From NCBI GenBank assembly GCA_947579665.1, contig OX388345.1, positions 31,525,849 through 31,589,848 on the forward strand: a stretch of DNA of 64,000 nt. The letters run 5' to 3'. Under the pieces are notes generated by a model that saw only the letters and a program-made list of their open reading frames with translations, ran no database searches and was not told where the DNA came from. The stretch comes from Sympetrum striolatum (lineage: Eukaryota > Arthropoda > Insecta > Odonata > Libellulidae). This document shows, in pieces, positions 36,501 to 47,204 of this stretch. The translations under genes were made by a program, and so were the position numbers. Every line of letters starts with the position of its first letter. Position 1 is the first letter of the stretch.

Positions 36501-36556
36501 ACGGAGTGATGGATTTGTATGAAAATAATGTGCAAGCAACGATTGTGAAGCCATAG
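30575..36556 (+). CDS. PB1 domain - Neuralized homology repeat (NHR) protein, complete, six coding exons
   Basis: Coding exons 30575-30755, 30844-30954, 33581-33683, 35446-35619, 35699-35789 and 36395-36556 join in phase at GT/AG sites to give 273 residues without a stop. The start ATG follows an acceptor by five bases, so there is a 5'UTR exon upstream. Residues about 5-95 form a PB1 domain: a basic NEVRRFVLP strand and the acidic OPCA motif (WEDSEGVEVLISSDEEL), resembling the PB1 of p62/Ref(2)P and suitable for front-to-back oligomerisation. Residues about 110-270 form one NHR: LRFHERTGENIVLSNGNRTA, SMITNRPLKDDELFEVRFD, SFFSLGVTVANPTTSF, GDRVGVMRKSNGSLHFFVNG and VYGVMDLYENNVQATIV. No RING, ZZ or UBA part follows, so it looks like an adaptor and not a ligase. 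This role is inferred. Intron 2 holds a segmental duplicate and intron 3 holds a repeat. Confidence 0.9.
31651..31778. repeat. long inverted repeat (hairpin), copy B
   Basis: Arms at 31651-31705 and 31719-31778 carry the same sequence as the 28109-28239 hairpin, with a few substitutions (for example AATAATGTGG in place of AATACTGTGG). Confidence 0.85.
32188..32248 (+). pseudogene. exon remnant of the secreted-protein gene
   Basis: Encodes only GYLALEVDSERTAKHRILK before the conserved GT donor, matching the end of the 28761-29067 exon with several substitutions. Promoter, start codon, signal peptide and all three cysteines were removed by the 358-bp deletion. Confidence 0.85.
32811..32847 (+). 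ncRNA. hammerhead-ribozyme-like motif, copy B
   Basis: Same layout as 29629-29665: GTAC, CTGATGA, T, GGC-TGCAAG-GCC, GAAACCGG. The cleavage side has decayed to CAAACG, so stem I no longer pairs. Probably dead. Confidence 0.4.
33960..34230 (+). repeat. dispersed repeat family B, copy 2 (intron 3 of PB1-NHR)
   Basis: Colinear with 18690-18990, sharing GTCTCCGACTTTATTATCCT and GGATTTACTTCTTTCRTAT. Non-coding. Confidence 0.75.
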
Positions 36557-39500
36557 ACAAAATGCATAATGCCTTTGTTTTATAAATAATAGTAGACATA
36601 TTTTTAATGTATATAGAATGGGGTGATTTTAGTTGTGGATAATATCATATGTAGCATAAGCTTCATAGCACTACAAAAGATATGTAGAAATTGAATATTT
36701 TTTCTATTCTCATGATGAGTGACCTTCCATATTTAGCGTTTGTCCAACTTCAAAGAGTTCATTGAGTTCTGGAGCTCGAGTCGTTATTACGCTGCCTCCA
36801 CCTCTGATTACCTCGTGACTTAAATGAAAAATAATCGTTCCTTAGTATGGATAATTTCACTAACCAGCATTCTGATATACGTTAAATCGATGTACCAATT
36901 TAGATGAGTAAAATTGTAGCAGCTGATAAATATTATGTGTTTTCCCATTGATGCCACGCGCATTACCTGTCCCAAAAGGTTCATTCCGCGAAAGATACAA
37001 GTCAAATAATACAAGTCCGTTATACCAATGAAAGCTAGAAATTCATTGTATTTCTAATCAACTGAAGGGCATTAGCTACAAATACAGGAGGTTAAATCTT
37101 AACTTCATAATTTTTGATTGCCTATTAATATAGTTTTATAGCTTAGTTGATGGCTTGCGAGTCAAACTCGGACTATGTATCCTCTACGTGGTGCATTTTT
37201 CTACCATTGGTGCATTTCATTGGCACATTCCATGGTTCGTTCCAATGTTAATTCTCAAACCCAAAAACAATAAAGATCTGAAAGTAGCAAACTCCTCAGC
37301 TTGATAAGAATAAGGCAAATCCTGTCTTACTAATCTATTTATTTTTTATTGTGATCGTTAGCTTTCTTGATCCCCAAACAATCCGTTGGTACAAAATTTT
37401 GGTGAAAAATGCAGGATTTTTTATAAAATTGGATTCCCGGATTCCATCAACCAGAAAATAAATTGTACAAATATTCTTTTCCATGCAAAAATGAAAATAT
37501 CCAAATAAAATAAGATATTTCACTACACACTACCTCTGTATCCTTCAATTTTACCTCTTACTGAGCTACTGGAAAAATATAGGACGAGAGCTCAGGAATT
37601 CGCAACAATGCTGTTCCATAGCAACCAATTTAAGCTTTCTTCATTTCCCTTCAAACTTCTCGCCGTAGCGGTTCTTCGTTGCGTTTGAGGTCAAAATAAA
37701 GTGAAAAATTGCATACCAAAGAGGAACTTTTCCTTATTTATGTGACATCACTCTGGTCTATAGTATTTGGAAGATTTTGGTCCATACTTTTGATGTCCTT
37801 GATAACAATTCTCGGAATTCGCAGCGATTTTAGGTAAGCTTTGATCAGAGCAGAATGCAGTGCAATTGCTTGAGAACTTTGTCTAGAAAATTGTGTATTG
37901 ATTTTTGTCTCATTTTATGTATTTTCTTTAATTGTGAATTGGTCTAATAAAAGTGTCCCATGAAGTACGAATATTAGTCCATTATTTGGCACTCAAGTAT
38001 TTAAAAATTTATTCCCAGCAACATTCCTGCGATTGAACTTTTATCACATTAGACAGAGCATATTGTTCTCTTAACATAAATAATTATCTTACAAGGAGTA
38101 ATAGTTTTGCGAATATGTTCGGGAAATTCTTAATTAATTCATTGTCGTGCGATCAGATCTATTAAAAATTATTCCATCCTTATTAAAGAAAGAATGGATA
38201 GTATAAGCTTGATTTGACCCAAGTCATTCACACTACATCAAATGAAACAAATATATAGTGCATTCTGTACGTCATCAGGGCCGCATCTGTCGGAGTTTAC
38301 TTCAAATGTTTTTCGTGTACCAGTGCGTTTATCGTTACTCTTTACTTTCATTAAAATACATTATTTGCATCTTCTCTTAAGTTATGTTTACATAGGAAAT
38401 GCAATTTACAGCAATAGCTCAACTGCGTGGATCATCAAGAGTGAAACCACATAAAGAACAGTGCAATAGTAGTTTTCTCTTTTAAACTGTCGACACACTC
38501 TTGCAACTCCTTTATTAGTAGAATGAAACATAAATTTAAAATATTTATGGTTTATGTATGCCCATATAAAGCGTTTATTTATTCAGGTATCATCTCTTAC
38601 ATTCCAATTTCGGAAGGTGTATTTAACGTATTTATTTAAGAGCAAGATATTTACTACCTCTCGTTGACTCCCCCGTCAATAAAATATTTGTTTGCTAGTA
38701 TATCCTTATTATACTGAGTATTTGTATTCTGTTCTGTATATATTTTGAAACAGGATTGCCAAATCCTCTTGGTCGGAGGATGCATTAAAAAGGTCGTCAA
38801 AGAGGAGACCACAAGTATTTCGTATTTTATTATTTCACACAGAAATCATTTTCCAGATCTTTAATTTGGAAGCACATAAACGTATACTAATGCCTTGTCT
38901 TTCCTTTGAAACGTGCTCAACGACTGGTTAGCAACCAATCTGTATACGAAATAAGTTAATATTTTTACATTTTGTGGAAAGACAGTTCAACGAAGCTTTT
39001 ATTAAGTTTCGGATGTGCTACACATATATTTCGTATTTCTTGAATATGTATTTTAGCCACGGAAACAAGTGTCTAAAACAGAAATTTATTTTTTTAAACC
39101 TCGAGAAAGGTGATTAGATTATAACAGACAGCGTATTGCCAACCTGGCATAGAAAATTTAAATCCAATATTTGAATTCGTTGACTGACCGCAAAATTCTA
39201 TGTAAATATCTTCTTATTTGAGGGAAAATGTATACTCAGTCTTATCAGCTTTATGCTGCATTTATTTTATCTTTTAGTTTAACTGCTCATTGTATCAAAG
39301 AATATGTGTGCAGGTTATTCCAGCTACCTATTATTTCTAATAGCTTATGCGATTTTTTATGTAAAGTAATTAAAACTCTTATATTTAATATTATTCTCGA
39401 TTGCAAATTGTTTTGAATGGGAAAGATATACGTAATTATATAGAAGTATACAAAATTAATTCATTGAGGTAGATAGGTTATAGACATAAAATAGTTTATA

Positions 39501-39730
39501 GAAATTCTATTTAGAAAAGCAGTTTATCGATCAAATTGTATTATCTGAGTACTCTAGAGTGCTCCTTAGTCTAAAATATGAAATGGATTTATCATTATAT
39601 GAATCATGCGTTTATTATACATGCACATATTAATTGGGATGTTGCCTAACCTTATTAATGGCGTTAGTTCTTAATTTTTAAAATCAACTATAACTAAATA
39701 AAGGCATTATTTACTCCACGGAATGGCGTC
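36557..39730. other. non-coding, nothing recognised
   Basis: AT-rich sequence downstream of the PB1-NHR stop codon, probably 3'UTR followed by intergenic DNA. No convincing exon, repeat end or RNA gene was seen on either strand. Confidence 0.4.
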
Positions 39731-40440
39731 TATGATCGATTTCTGCGGATCATCGTTAAATACATCCTGAACGCATCTATCTGCATTGCTGCAAAGCCGA
39801 CGGTTTTCGAAGCGCTGTAACTCGGTGCATCCCCACGGCCTGAAAGATCATTCGCTACTTCTTCACAAAATCCGACGGAGAACTTAATTCACCGGTAAAA
39901 ATGGCAATAAAGTCCAAACGATGGGAGAGATTGGCGAGATAGAGGGAGCGCTTTTCGAAGGGTTGGCGGGGCGGATGAGTTCTTGGGTTTGAGGTGGGAA
40001 AGCAGGGAATATTTCAGACCGAAAGGTGGTGTCGTAGAACACGCTGCGTCGCGTCATTAAAGAATACCGCCGGGCCTTATATCGCCTCACGCGTCCCGGA
40101 GAGGGTGACTGAGTAAACCCCTAGCAGTATCTTACCGCGAGTAATGCTCGCCCAGCGGACGCCTCAGCTGAGTACCCCGTTGATCTCCGTTGGGGTGGAA
40201 ACGGAGATAAAGTGTCCCAATCCCGTCAAACTTTTATTCCGGAGCGTTTTCCAAATGTTTGTGAATGCGTTCTTAAACGAAGGAAGGAGTTAGGCGCCGA
40301 GAATGCAGAGTTTAACGCGCGCTAGTTTCCGGATACTTCGGAAGATTTTCCTTCTTGTCACTCGCTGAAGTTGTCTCGCTGAAGAAGTCCGAATTTACTT
40401 CCTCATGACCGGGATCGAATCCGGGATCGGGCTTCACCCA
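39731..40440. other. GC-richer non-coding island
   Basis: Noticeably GC-richer than its surroundings (many CG dinucleotides, CTCACGCGTCCCGGAGAGG and similar). It ends with a tRNA-T-arm-like word GGGATCGAATCCGGGATCG near 40412. No reading frame here looks coding, and it may be part of an unidentified element. Confidence 0.35.
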
Positions 40441-40483
40441 TAAAAACAGATATTCGTATATTTTACCAAACTTTTATTAACTA

Positions 40484-40518
40484 CGACCGGTTCAGACGTT
40501 AACAGTCAACATCAGGTA
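40484..40518 (-). ncRNA. hammerhead-like motif, heavily degenerate
   Basis: On the minus strand: CTGATGT, a GAC...GTC stem, TGAAC, then CGGTCGTAG. Compared with CTGATGA...GAAACCGGTC it has substitutions in both core boxes. It is recognised only because the intact family members occur elsewhere in the window. Confidence 0.25.
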
Positions 40519-41872
40519 TAATATGTACGAAATTAAGAACATTCGTGCTGTTCGCTTTAATCTTGCCCGTAGGTAAGGGAAGGGGCCAATGAAGGTCAAT
40601 ACATTTGTTAGATTTATAGTTGAAGCTCTGTCTTTCCAAACCGTTAAGTTTTCTTACTTTGGATCCAATGGAATGTTCATAGAGACGTTTAGAGTAATGT
40701 GTGATAGCAACTTATATATATATAAGCTAGCATTTGATGATATTTTCGTGAAATTGCGAAATATTCTACTCGCAAAGCGTAAAGCATACTATCCCGCTAT
40801 CAGTTTTAATTTTTCGAAGTTCCAAATTAGTCTTTTCAAATTCGAGCGATAGGAAAAGAATTCGGTAAGAGTTATTTCTTTTTAAATTATGATAGGTAGT
40901 TGATTTATCTTTATAAAAATTTTATTTAACTTTTCGATCATTTTTGCAAAATTAACTTTGCATCGCTTTTAGCTAAAGTATGGGTCATGGCAAACACTTA
41001 TGAAAAAATAACCTATAATTTCTCATAAAATGGCTGTCTGCAGATGACTAAATTGCCGCAAAGCTGGTATTATTGGCCTTAGGAAGATAAAATTAATTAA
41101 TTTAATATTTGGAATTTATTCTGTTGTGGTATCTTTATTGTTTTTCTACGTTTATAGAAGCATATTTTCGAGTTCTTGAGGCTGGGACTGACTTTTACAT
41201 CGATAAAAATAGTGAGCATCAATAGGTAAAAATTGTGTGCAATAGGATTCTGTACATCATATTCCTTCATTTATTGAAACGGCATATTATCAGTATTATA
41301 ACCATTGACAACATTTAACGAAATAGTATTTTAAGTTCATCATTAGCTGCTTTCCTGTTTAAGCCATGAACGACCGCCAGGCGCGACGGAACACACAACT
41401 ATTTCAAGTTTGGGGGGGAAATACCCTTCCTCCACAACTCCCCCCTCCACCTCTACACTAGACGCCACCGCCTCCCGTCATTCATTCCGTCTACGCAGTC
41501 ATTGTTACGCAACAACCGAGCTTTGCCGCTACGACACTTCCCCTTCATTCCGTCTCGACAGTCTTCCTTCCACAGCTTATCTTTTGACCTCTCTCCCGTC
41601 CTATCCCAATGTATCTTTGGTTGGCGATGCGCGGGGGTCAATTTCGTTTTACCGCTCGAAAGCTATTCGCCATTCCAGCCTAGGAGTACGCCAACTAGCG
41701 AGAGAAATTGGAAGTAGAGGTTTGGTGATAGCATTGTATGAGCCTATGTGTCATAGCGTTGGTAGCTGTTTGTGGTAAACGTAATTGTTGGCATCTTTCT
41801 GTTTTATCTGCTGTGAAACTATTTTTTTAGACTTCATAGCATTAAATTTTCATAGTTGTTTTAATAGCAAAC
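40519..41872. other. non-coding, nothing recognised
   Basis: AT-rich to 41380, then a GC-richer stretch (41380-41700) with C-runs and no convincing coding signal. The latter may be the 5' end of the element carrying the THAP gene. Confidence 0.35.
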
Positions 41873-42365
41873 TTGTTTATTATGGATGATATCGAGGCGA
41901 TGTTTTCCCCTAAGAAAACCACTTCAAGGCGCAACTTTTGCGTTCCACAATGTGCTTCAGTGAATTACCTTAATCCTGATCTCCGGTTCCATACCTTCCT
42001 AAAAGAAGATGAGGTAGTGTTAATAGCGAATAGATGGAACGTCAGAGAAAAGTGTGACAGAAGGAAGATATGGATAAGGTTGCTGAAGATCGGGAAACCG
42101 GTGAAGAAGAATATGTTCGTGTTGTCGCGACATTTTGTAAAATTTGATTACTTCTTTCCAGGTAAGGAAGAGTAAATTTTACTACATGTTGAATATTTAA
42201 TGTAAAGTTATCGAATTTACCAGAGCATATATGTGTTTGTTATATGTTACAGATGTTGCTGCGTCTCACAGATTTCGTAAGAGAACAGCAGTACCATCCT
42301 TAAATTTGCCAAGGACCACTGTCGAAGCCAGTCTCTTGGCAGAACGTCATATCAAAAACCGCTGA
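41873..42365 (+). CDS. THAP-domain protein, probably the N-terminus of a transposase
   Basis: Two exons, 41873-42161 and 42253-42365, join in phase. An alternative start is the ATG at 41882 (MDDIEAMFS). The protein shows a THAP DNA-binding domain: CVPQCAS, RFHTFLKEDEV, a central W in NRWNV, VLSRHFVKFDYFF, and after the splice RTAVPSLNLP, the usual THAP end. The third zinc ligand (Cys in the normal CSxHF) is replaced by Leu in VLSRHF, so zinc binding is probably lost. The frame stops soon after (ERHIKNR). A DDE_Tnp_4 fragment 375 bases downstream indicates that the original product was a THAP-transposase. The domain call is from family knowledge; loss of function is inferred. Confidence 0.72.
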
Positions 42366-42549
42366 TGACCTCGCAAGGAAAACGAGATACCAGAGTTAAA
42401 TTTGTAATTTAATTTAAATATTTTCTAACTGCTTTTTAGTGTATTTCATCCCTCGTTGTGTATATGACATTTTATACGTAGTTAATAACTATAATGAATT
42501 TAAAATAGATGATGAATAGAAAGTGTAATTTTCCACAATTTATTTAGAG

Positions 42550-42588
42550 GACGACCGGTTTCGCTACCGAAGTAGCATCATCTGGTAC
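42550..42588 (-). ncRNA. hammerhead-ribozyme-like motif with UUCG stem
   Basis: On the minus strand: GTAC, CAGATGA (CTGATGA with one substitution), T, GCTAC-TTCG-GTAGC (five-pair stem II with a TTCG tetraloop), GAAAC, CGGTC, GTCC. The stem II tetraloop and the intact GAAACCGGTC are striking, but U4 to A should abolish catalysis. It lies between the THAP and DDE parts and suggests an insertion there. Confidence 0.42.
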
Positions 42589-42740
42589 AGAAATATTTCA
42601 AATGTTTCATAAATGTGCTGAGGGGTTGGAGGAGAAAGGGAAGGAGAGGTTATGGGAATACCCTTTAGGGAAGGGAGATGAGAGGTAGCCCTAGGGTAGA
42701 CAATGGCTTCTTAATAAAATCACTATGTGAAGAAAATTTC

Positions 42741-42994
42741 TTAGGGTTCGTACAACCACCATTCTTCAAAAAAATACTAGGTTTTCGAAAGAGGATGCAG
42801 TATTAACATCAAATGTAGCTAAAGCTAGGGTGCACGTATAGAGGGTTATAGAACGCATAAAAAAGTTTAAAATAATATCAGATGCTCCATCACCGCTCCC
42901 CTTTGTGGATGATACTATGCATACTTTATGCAGACTTACTAACTTAAAATCTCCTATCTTGGCAGATGATAAATTTTTGAAGGAAATATTGTGA
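42741..42994 (+). pseudogene. DDE_Tnp_4 transposase C-terminus
   Basis: LGFVQPPFFKKILG, then after a one-base frame change FSKEDAVLTSNVAKARVHV, a stop where Glu is expected, and RVIERIKKFKIISDAP followed by LCRLTNLKSPIL. This is the conserved end of DDE_Tnp_4 (Harbinger/ISL2EU-type) transposases, including the RxHVER segment. The stop and frameshift make it dead. The middle of the transposase is missing. Confidence 0.8.
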
Positions 42995-43063
42995 AAATAA
43001 AATCATTTGGTTCTTTGGAAAAAATTTTATTTCTCAATACAACATGTTTACCACTCGTCATAT

Positions 43064-45259
43064 TCATGAACTTGCCTCCGTCTCCTTTTGTCTTCGTGCC
43101 CTGAAATTAATCGAAAAAATGTAAATTTGAAAGGCAGTATGAATATTAAACCCAATATTTATTTATATATTAAATTATGGATTATATAAATTATACCATA
43201 AAAATTGTATTCTATAGTTATGGAATAAAAAAATAATTTGAATAATATGATAATTTTGTTTTTTCATACCTCTGTATCAAAAATGCTGAGCCTGGGCTCA
43301 CTTTCAGTAGCAGTTCGTTCGCCATTGCTACTGATTCATTGCATACTGAAGTCATTTTGGCCTTCTTGACACAGCAGAAATCTCTAATCTTCTTTGCCTC
43401 GTAATTATTCGCTATCACATGTTTTCGCTTTCCTGACCACATACACCTAACGTCAGTGGCTGAAAGCTCTTCCAGTTCATGGATGTCATTCCTGATTAAA
43501 TAAAATATTAAGACAGCAGTGCTTTATTTGATATTTTTAGAAAATTAATATATGAATTGCAATGTATGAGAGCAATTTTGACGAGCATTTTCATTGAAAT
43601 AAATAATTGTAGGGGAAAGGAGGGTAAGATGACGAACGTAAGCTTCAAAGATTTTTCTTGGACTTAGTAAATGTTTGAAAAAAACTGAAATTTACTAGTA
43701 TGCTTCTTTCAACCTTTATCTCTAATAATAAATTTATGAAGTGCGGCCATCCGCTGTCGAAGGATGAAATATTAATGATTGTTTTGAAAATGTCATTTGT
43801 CATCACGAATGGGGGTGGGTAAGTTGACAAAGTGATAACATTCTTATTTAATGGATAAAATTTTATTAAAATAAGGCAGAGAAAGAATTTCACTTGTCAA
43901 AAATAAAGTATGAAAATGTTAAGCTAAAACGCTGGATTTCATGCACCGAAAAGTTAAAAATTCGACATAACATTCAACAAAATCTTTATGAAAATTCATA
44001 AACAAAAATTGTACTTCCAGGGTCTGTGTTTGATTTGATAATCATCCCAGCCGGTGCTTTCAGAGTGTGCCCAAGATTGGCACTTAAAGCACTGATACCA
44101 CAGTTCGTCTTTTCCCTGCTCCCCAAATATAATGCAGTCCCTACTGTCATCTTCCACTAATCTATTCCTGTCAACCTCGCCGGCGGTTTGAACATAAGGG
44201 ACCTCTCCGAGTGACGACTCGTCAGAGTACAATAATTTCAGTCGACGCGTTGTTGTTTTCCTTGCTTTTTTCGTAGTTTTTCCTTTTTTAGATCTACTTG
44301 CTACTTTAGAGGAGATGGCTTTTCTCGCCACAGTTACAGCTTTCCTTCTTAATCTTTCCTGTCGTTTTCGTTCTAGCAATTCTGTTTCTTGCTTCTTCTT
44401 ACCGTTATTAAATATGCATTTAAAGCTATTATAGTTCGTAAGCAGTCAAAAAGCTAGTCAGGCAAGCTTTTGACGAAGTTGTGAAATCCTCGTCATCTTA
44501 CCCCACCCTGCCATTTTTGTTTAAAAATTATCTACTAGTTCCTACATCATCGTAAACAATTTACATTTGCAATGATTGTTTAGGTTTTGAATTGTATTTT
44601 AAGAATATTTTACGGAAGAGTTAAAATAACTTACCATACAATTGTAATTCCTTAAGTTGTGTGGTCAAAAAATTACATCAACAAGTTCACTAATCAAATA
44701 ATGGTCAACTACTTCTCACAGGGCAACCTGATTTGCAATTTATCAAGATAGGTATGTTGCTCGACCCCAGGGGTACCTACAGGGCCGGGAAAATTTCTTC
44801 TATCTGTGGCAAAGTGGAGGAAATAGCGAATTCGTCATCTTACCCGACCTTCCCCTATATCGAAATTACTAATGAAAAATTTCATATAAAACTAAAAGAA
44901 AGGTTATAATAGATAATAATAAATGCTCACCTATTTAGATACCACAGAACAGCTCCAATTTGTTTGCATTTCTGTGATAGTCCAGCCTTACAACTGCACT
45001 CCATCTTCTCCAATGTCATCGCCAATTCATCGGTGAATATTAAGTCTCCAACAACTTGCAGAGGTTCCCTTGATAAACCGCTCGTCTGGAGTACCAAGAC
45101 AAATATTGAAACCTTAGTCGAACTTTTATCTCTACTCCCAACAAGAATAACAAGTCTGGCTTTTAATACTGCCTCGACTTCCACTATATTTCTTGAGTCA
45201 GGAATACCTCCCAAAAACTTAAACATTTCCCCGTAGGAAAGTGTTGATTTCCCACTCAT
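43064..45259 (-). CDS. SWIM-like zinc-finger protein, spliced, partner gene of the THAP/DDE element
   Basis: Minus-strand exons 45259-44931, 43491-43270 and 43100-43064 join in phase to 195 residues with no stop. A minus-strand AATAAA is at 43031-43026. The start MSGKSTLSYGEMFKFLGGIP is 107 bases downstream of a YY1-like site. Residues about 85-110 give CSCKAGLSQKCKQIGAVLWY, a SWIM zinc finger (CxC...CxH) in which the final His is Gln. Exon 2 gives LEELSATDVRCMWSGKRKH. From family knowledge, SWIM proteins with this C/LS-TD-CxW pattern often continue into a YqaJ-type nuclease, and such a gene accompanies the transposase in ISL2EU elements. Here the nuclease is absent. The large intron contains a pogo-like transposon. 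It could be a domesticated fragment or simply a deletion derivative that still reads through. Confidence 0.6.
43612..44855 (-). mobile_element. pogo-like transposon in the SWIM-gene intron
   Basis: The 1244-bp element has ends GGGGAAAGGAGGGTAAGATG and, in reverse, GGGGAAGGTCGGGTAAGATG, both continuing ACGA, and is flanked by TA (43610-43611 and 44856-44857). A further internal GTCATCTTACCCCACCCTG near 44492-44510 repeats the end sequence. It is internally deleted and retains only a C-terminal transposase fragment. Confidence 0.85.
43996..44379 (-). pseudogene. C-terminal fragment of a pogo-type transposase with a PHD-like finger
   Basis: A lysine/arginine-rich stretch (SRSKKGKTTKKARKTTTRR) is followed by DCIIFGEQGKDELWYQCFKC and WAHSESTGWDD...KYNFCL. 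This is the Cys-rich end found in many insect pogo/DDE_1 transposases (C..C..E.....W..C..C..WAH..C). Several cysteines are substituted (IIFGE for IxCxE, HSES for HxxC). The catalytic domain is absent. Confidence 0.65.
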
Positions 45260-45365
45260 TTCAATGAAAGAATGATATTATCAATTAATAAATTTTAGGA
45301 GAGTAAACAATAACAGCGACTGATACGATCTGACTATTATGCCTCACCTAGCCTTCACCTAACCA

Positions 45366-45376
45366 TCCGCCATCTT
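45366..45376 (-). promoter_or_regulatory. YY1/Pho-like site upstream of the SWIM gene
   Basis: The minus strand reads AAGATGGCGGA, the core of a YY1-type initiator element, 107 bases before the ATG at 45259. A promoter role is inferred from position only. Confidence 0.4.
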
Positions 45377-45379
45377 GAA

Positions 45380-47200
45380 AATTGACTACAGCGCCTCTAT
45401 AGCTCGTTTGAGTCTCCAATTGAAGAAGCTAATGGAGAAGCAGGTTTCTCCTTCGAATGTACTTTCGCGTTCCTCAGCTTGAGTTTGCATGTAGTCAAGT
45501 ACTTAAATTTTACTTGAAATTGTCGTGTTTTTATTCTTTTTATTGGACGTGAATGAAAATCCCACTGTTGTTGATTGCAAAGCTGAGTTTTTAAGCTGTT
45601 TTTCTTCTCCGAGACAATTATTCGCTGACGATGTCACAGCATCATTTTTATTATTTTCAAAAACTGACCTGCGTTCAATGATTATATTTACGAGGAAATC
45701 TTTCGCGGCTGTAGTGAACCTTTCGAACGACATTTTCACAATGATTGCGTTCCGCTATGACGAGTGAATATCTTAAATTGGGACTTAATTGAAGTGTAAC
45801 CACATTGGAAGTAACTAAATTAGGTGTTCCGATCACAATTATCATAGATTGACTGAAAGTGATTACTTTTTGTGAAATGGAATCGGTCATCAGTAATGGC
45901 ATTCATGTTTCTGAAAGAGAGGTGTTATTGGGAATTAATCACACCTTTCACGCTTGTGATTCCTTCACACACTGATATCAATTCAGATTCTGCCGAGGAA
46001 AGTAGCGAGAGGCTCCCCCCCTCCACCGCTATCGCGTTGAGAGCAGTGGAGGGGGAAGCTGACTTCGCTTCATCACGAACCACGACCATTCGGAAGATGT
46101 GCCTTGCGAAGCTGAGTGACGTCACAATTCTAAGCTCAACTCCGCTTCGTATCCGGTGGGCGCATATTCAAAAGTATTCGGTACGACTGTCGAAGCGTAG
46201 TCCGCTCTGCGTAACTTCGCACAACTTAGCTTCGCTTCGCATTTGGATGCCACCCGGCCGTAGAATCGACATTCACATTCCGTTCCTTTGGCGCTTTTCT
46301 CGACTCTGCACGACCATTCCTTCTAATTCAATTCTTTAAAGGAATTAAACCCTGCAACCAATAACTGTGAACTTTACAAATACCTCTTATGTCAATATTT
46401 TGGGGTGATCTTGGTTCGAAGGGAAATTATCGAATAAGACAGTACTTTTTCCTAATCCCAGAGAACACGTATGCAAAAATTTACATAAATCGGGGGAATT
46501 GTGTTGATTCCAATCGAGGACAAACACACATACAAACGAGTCATTCCACGCCAATTCGACAAGAAAATCGGCAGAATTGACCCTCGAGGTGACCGATTTT
46601 CACCAAATTTGGCAAATCAACGTCATTTATTAATAAAATGAAAATCCCCGAACAATTTTCGCAGTTGTTTGCGAAATATTGCAATGTTTAAAAATTAAAA
46701 TTTTACGAAAGTTCCTTCGCATTCGAGGCCATATCTCTGGTAATATAGAGGCTAAAAATACCCAATATAGCTTAATGTAAAGGTCTTGTGTTAGTTAAGA
46801 TAAATATAGAACTTTATAAAATAAAAACAATTTGATAAAGTTTATAACAATTTTAAACTTTCAAATCGATTTTTGACGGTGTACCTGCCCCTTCGATTTT
46901 TCTCATTTTTTATATGTTGTACATCGAACCCTCCTCTACAAATTTAAAAAATTAGTGAGGGTTATATTTCATTTAAGAAAGAAAAAACATTTTGAGTACA
47001 GGCGTGACGCTCGCGCGCTGAAGGTTCGGTAGTCTGTTTTCTCAGATCTCAGCACGCTTATTCTTCCATCCGCTGTTCACCTATTGTTTCTCTTTACCGA
47101 CCCTTAAATTCTCTTTACCCTAAAGAGAATTAAAGGGTAATATTCATACTTCGGGTATTTAGTTCGGGTCTGTTCTCCACAAACCAAAAAACCCGAGGAT
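45380..47200. other. non-coding, repeat-like, no gene recognised
   Basis: A GC-rich patch (46000-46260) with repeated GCTTCGCTTCGC-type words keeps a long frame open, but its translation looks non-coding. Bases 46285-46340 repeat part of dispersed family A. From 46530 to 47000 the sequence is AT-rich and repeat-like, without a recognised protein. Confidence 0.4.
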
Positions 47201-47204
47201 ACGC

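Noticed and set aside
40589..40852. 87-codon frame near 40.6 kb
   Set aside because: No domain or motif recognised, AT-rich composition like the surrounding intergenic DNA, and no splice or promoter support.
45872..46339. 155-codon open frame in a GC-rich patch
   Set aside because: Translation is rich in Ser/Arg without any recognisable motif, an antisense frame is also open, and there is no start context or splice evidence.
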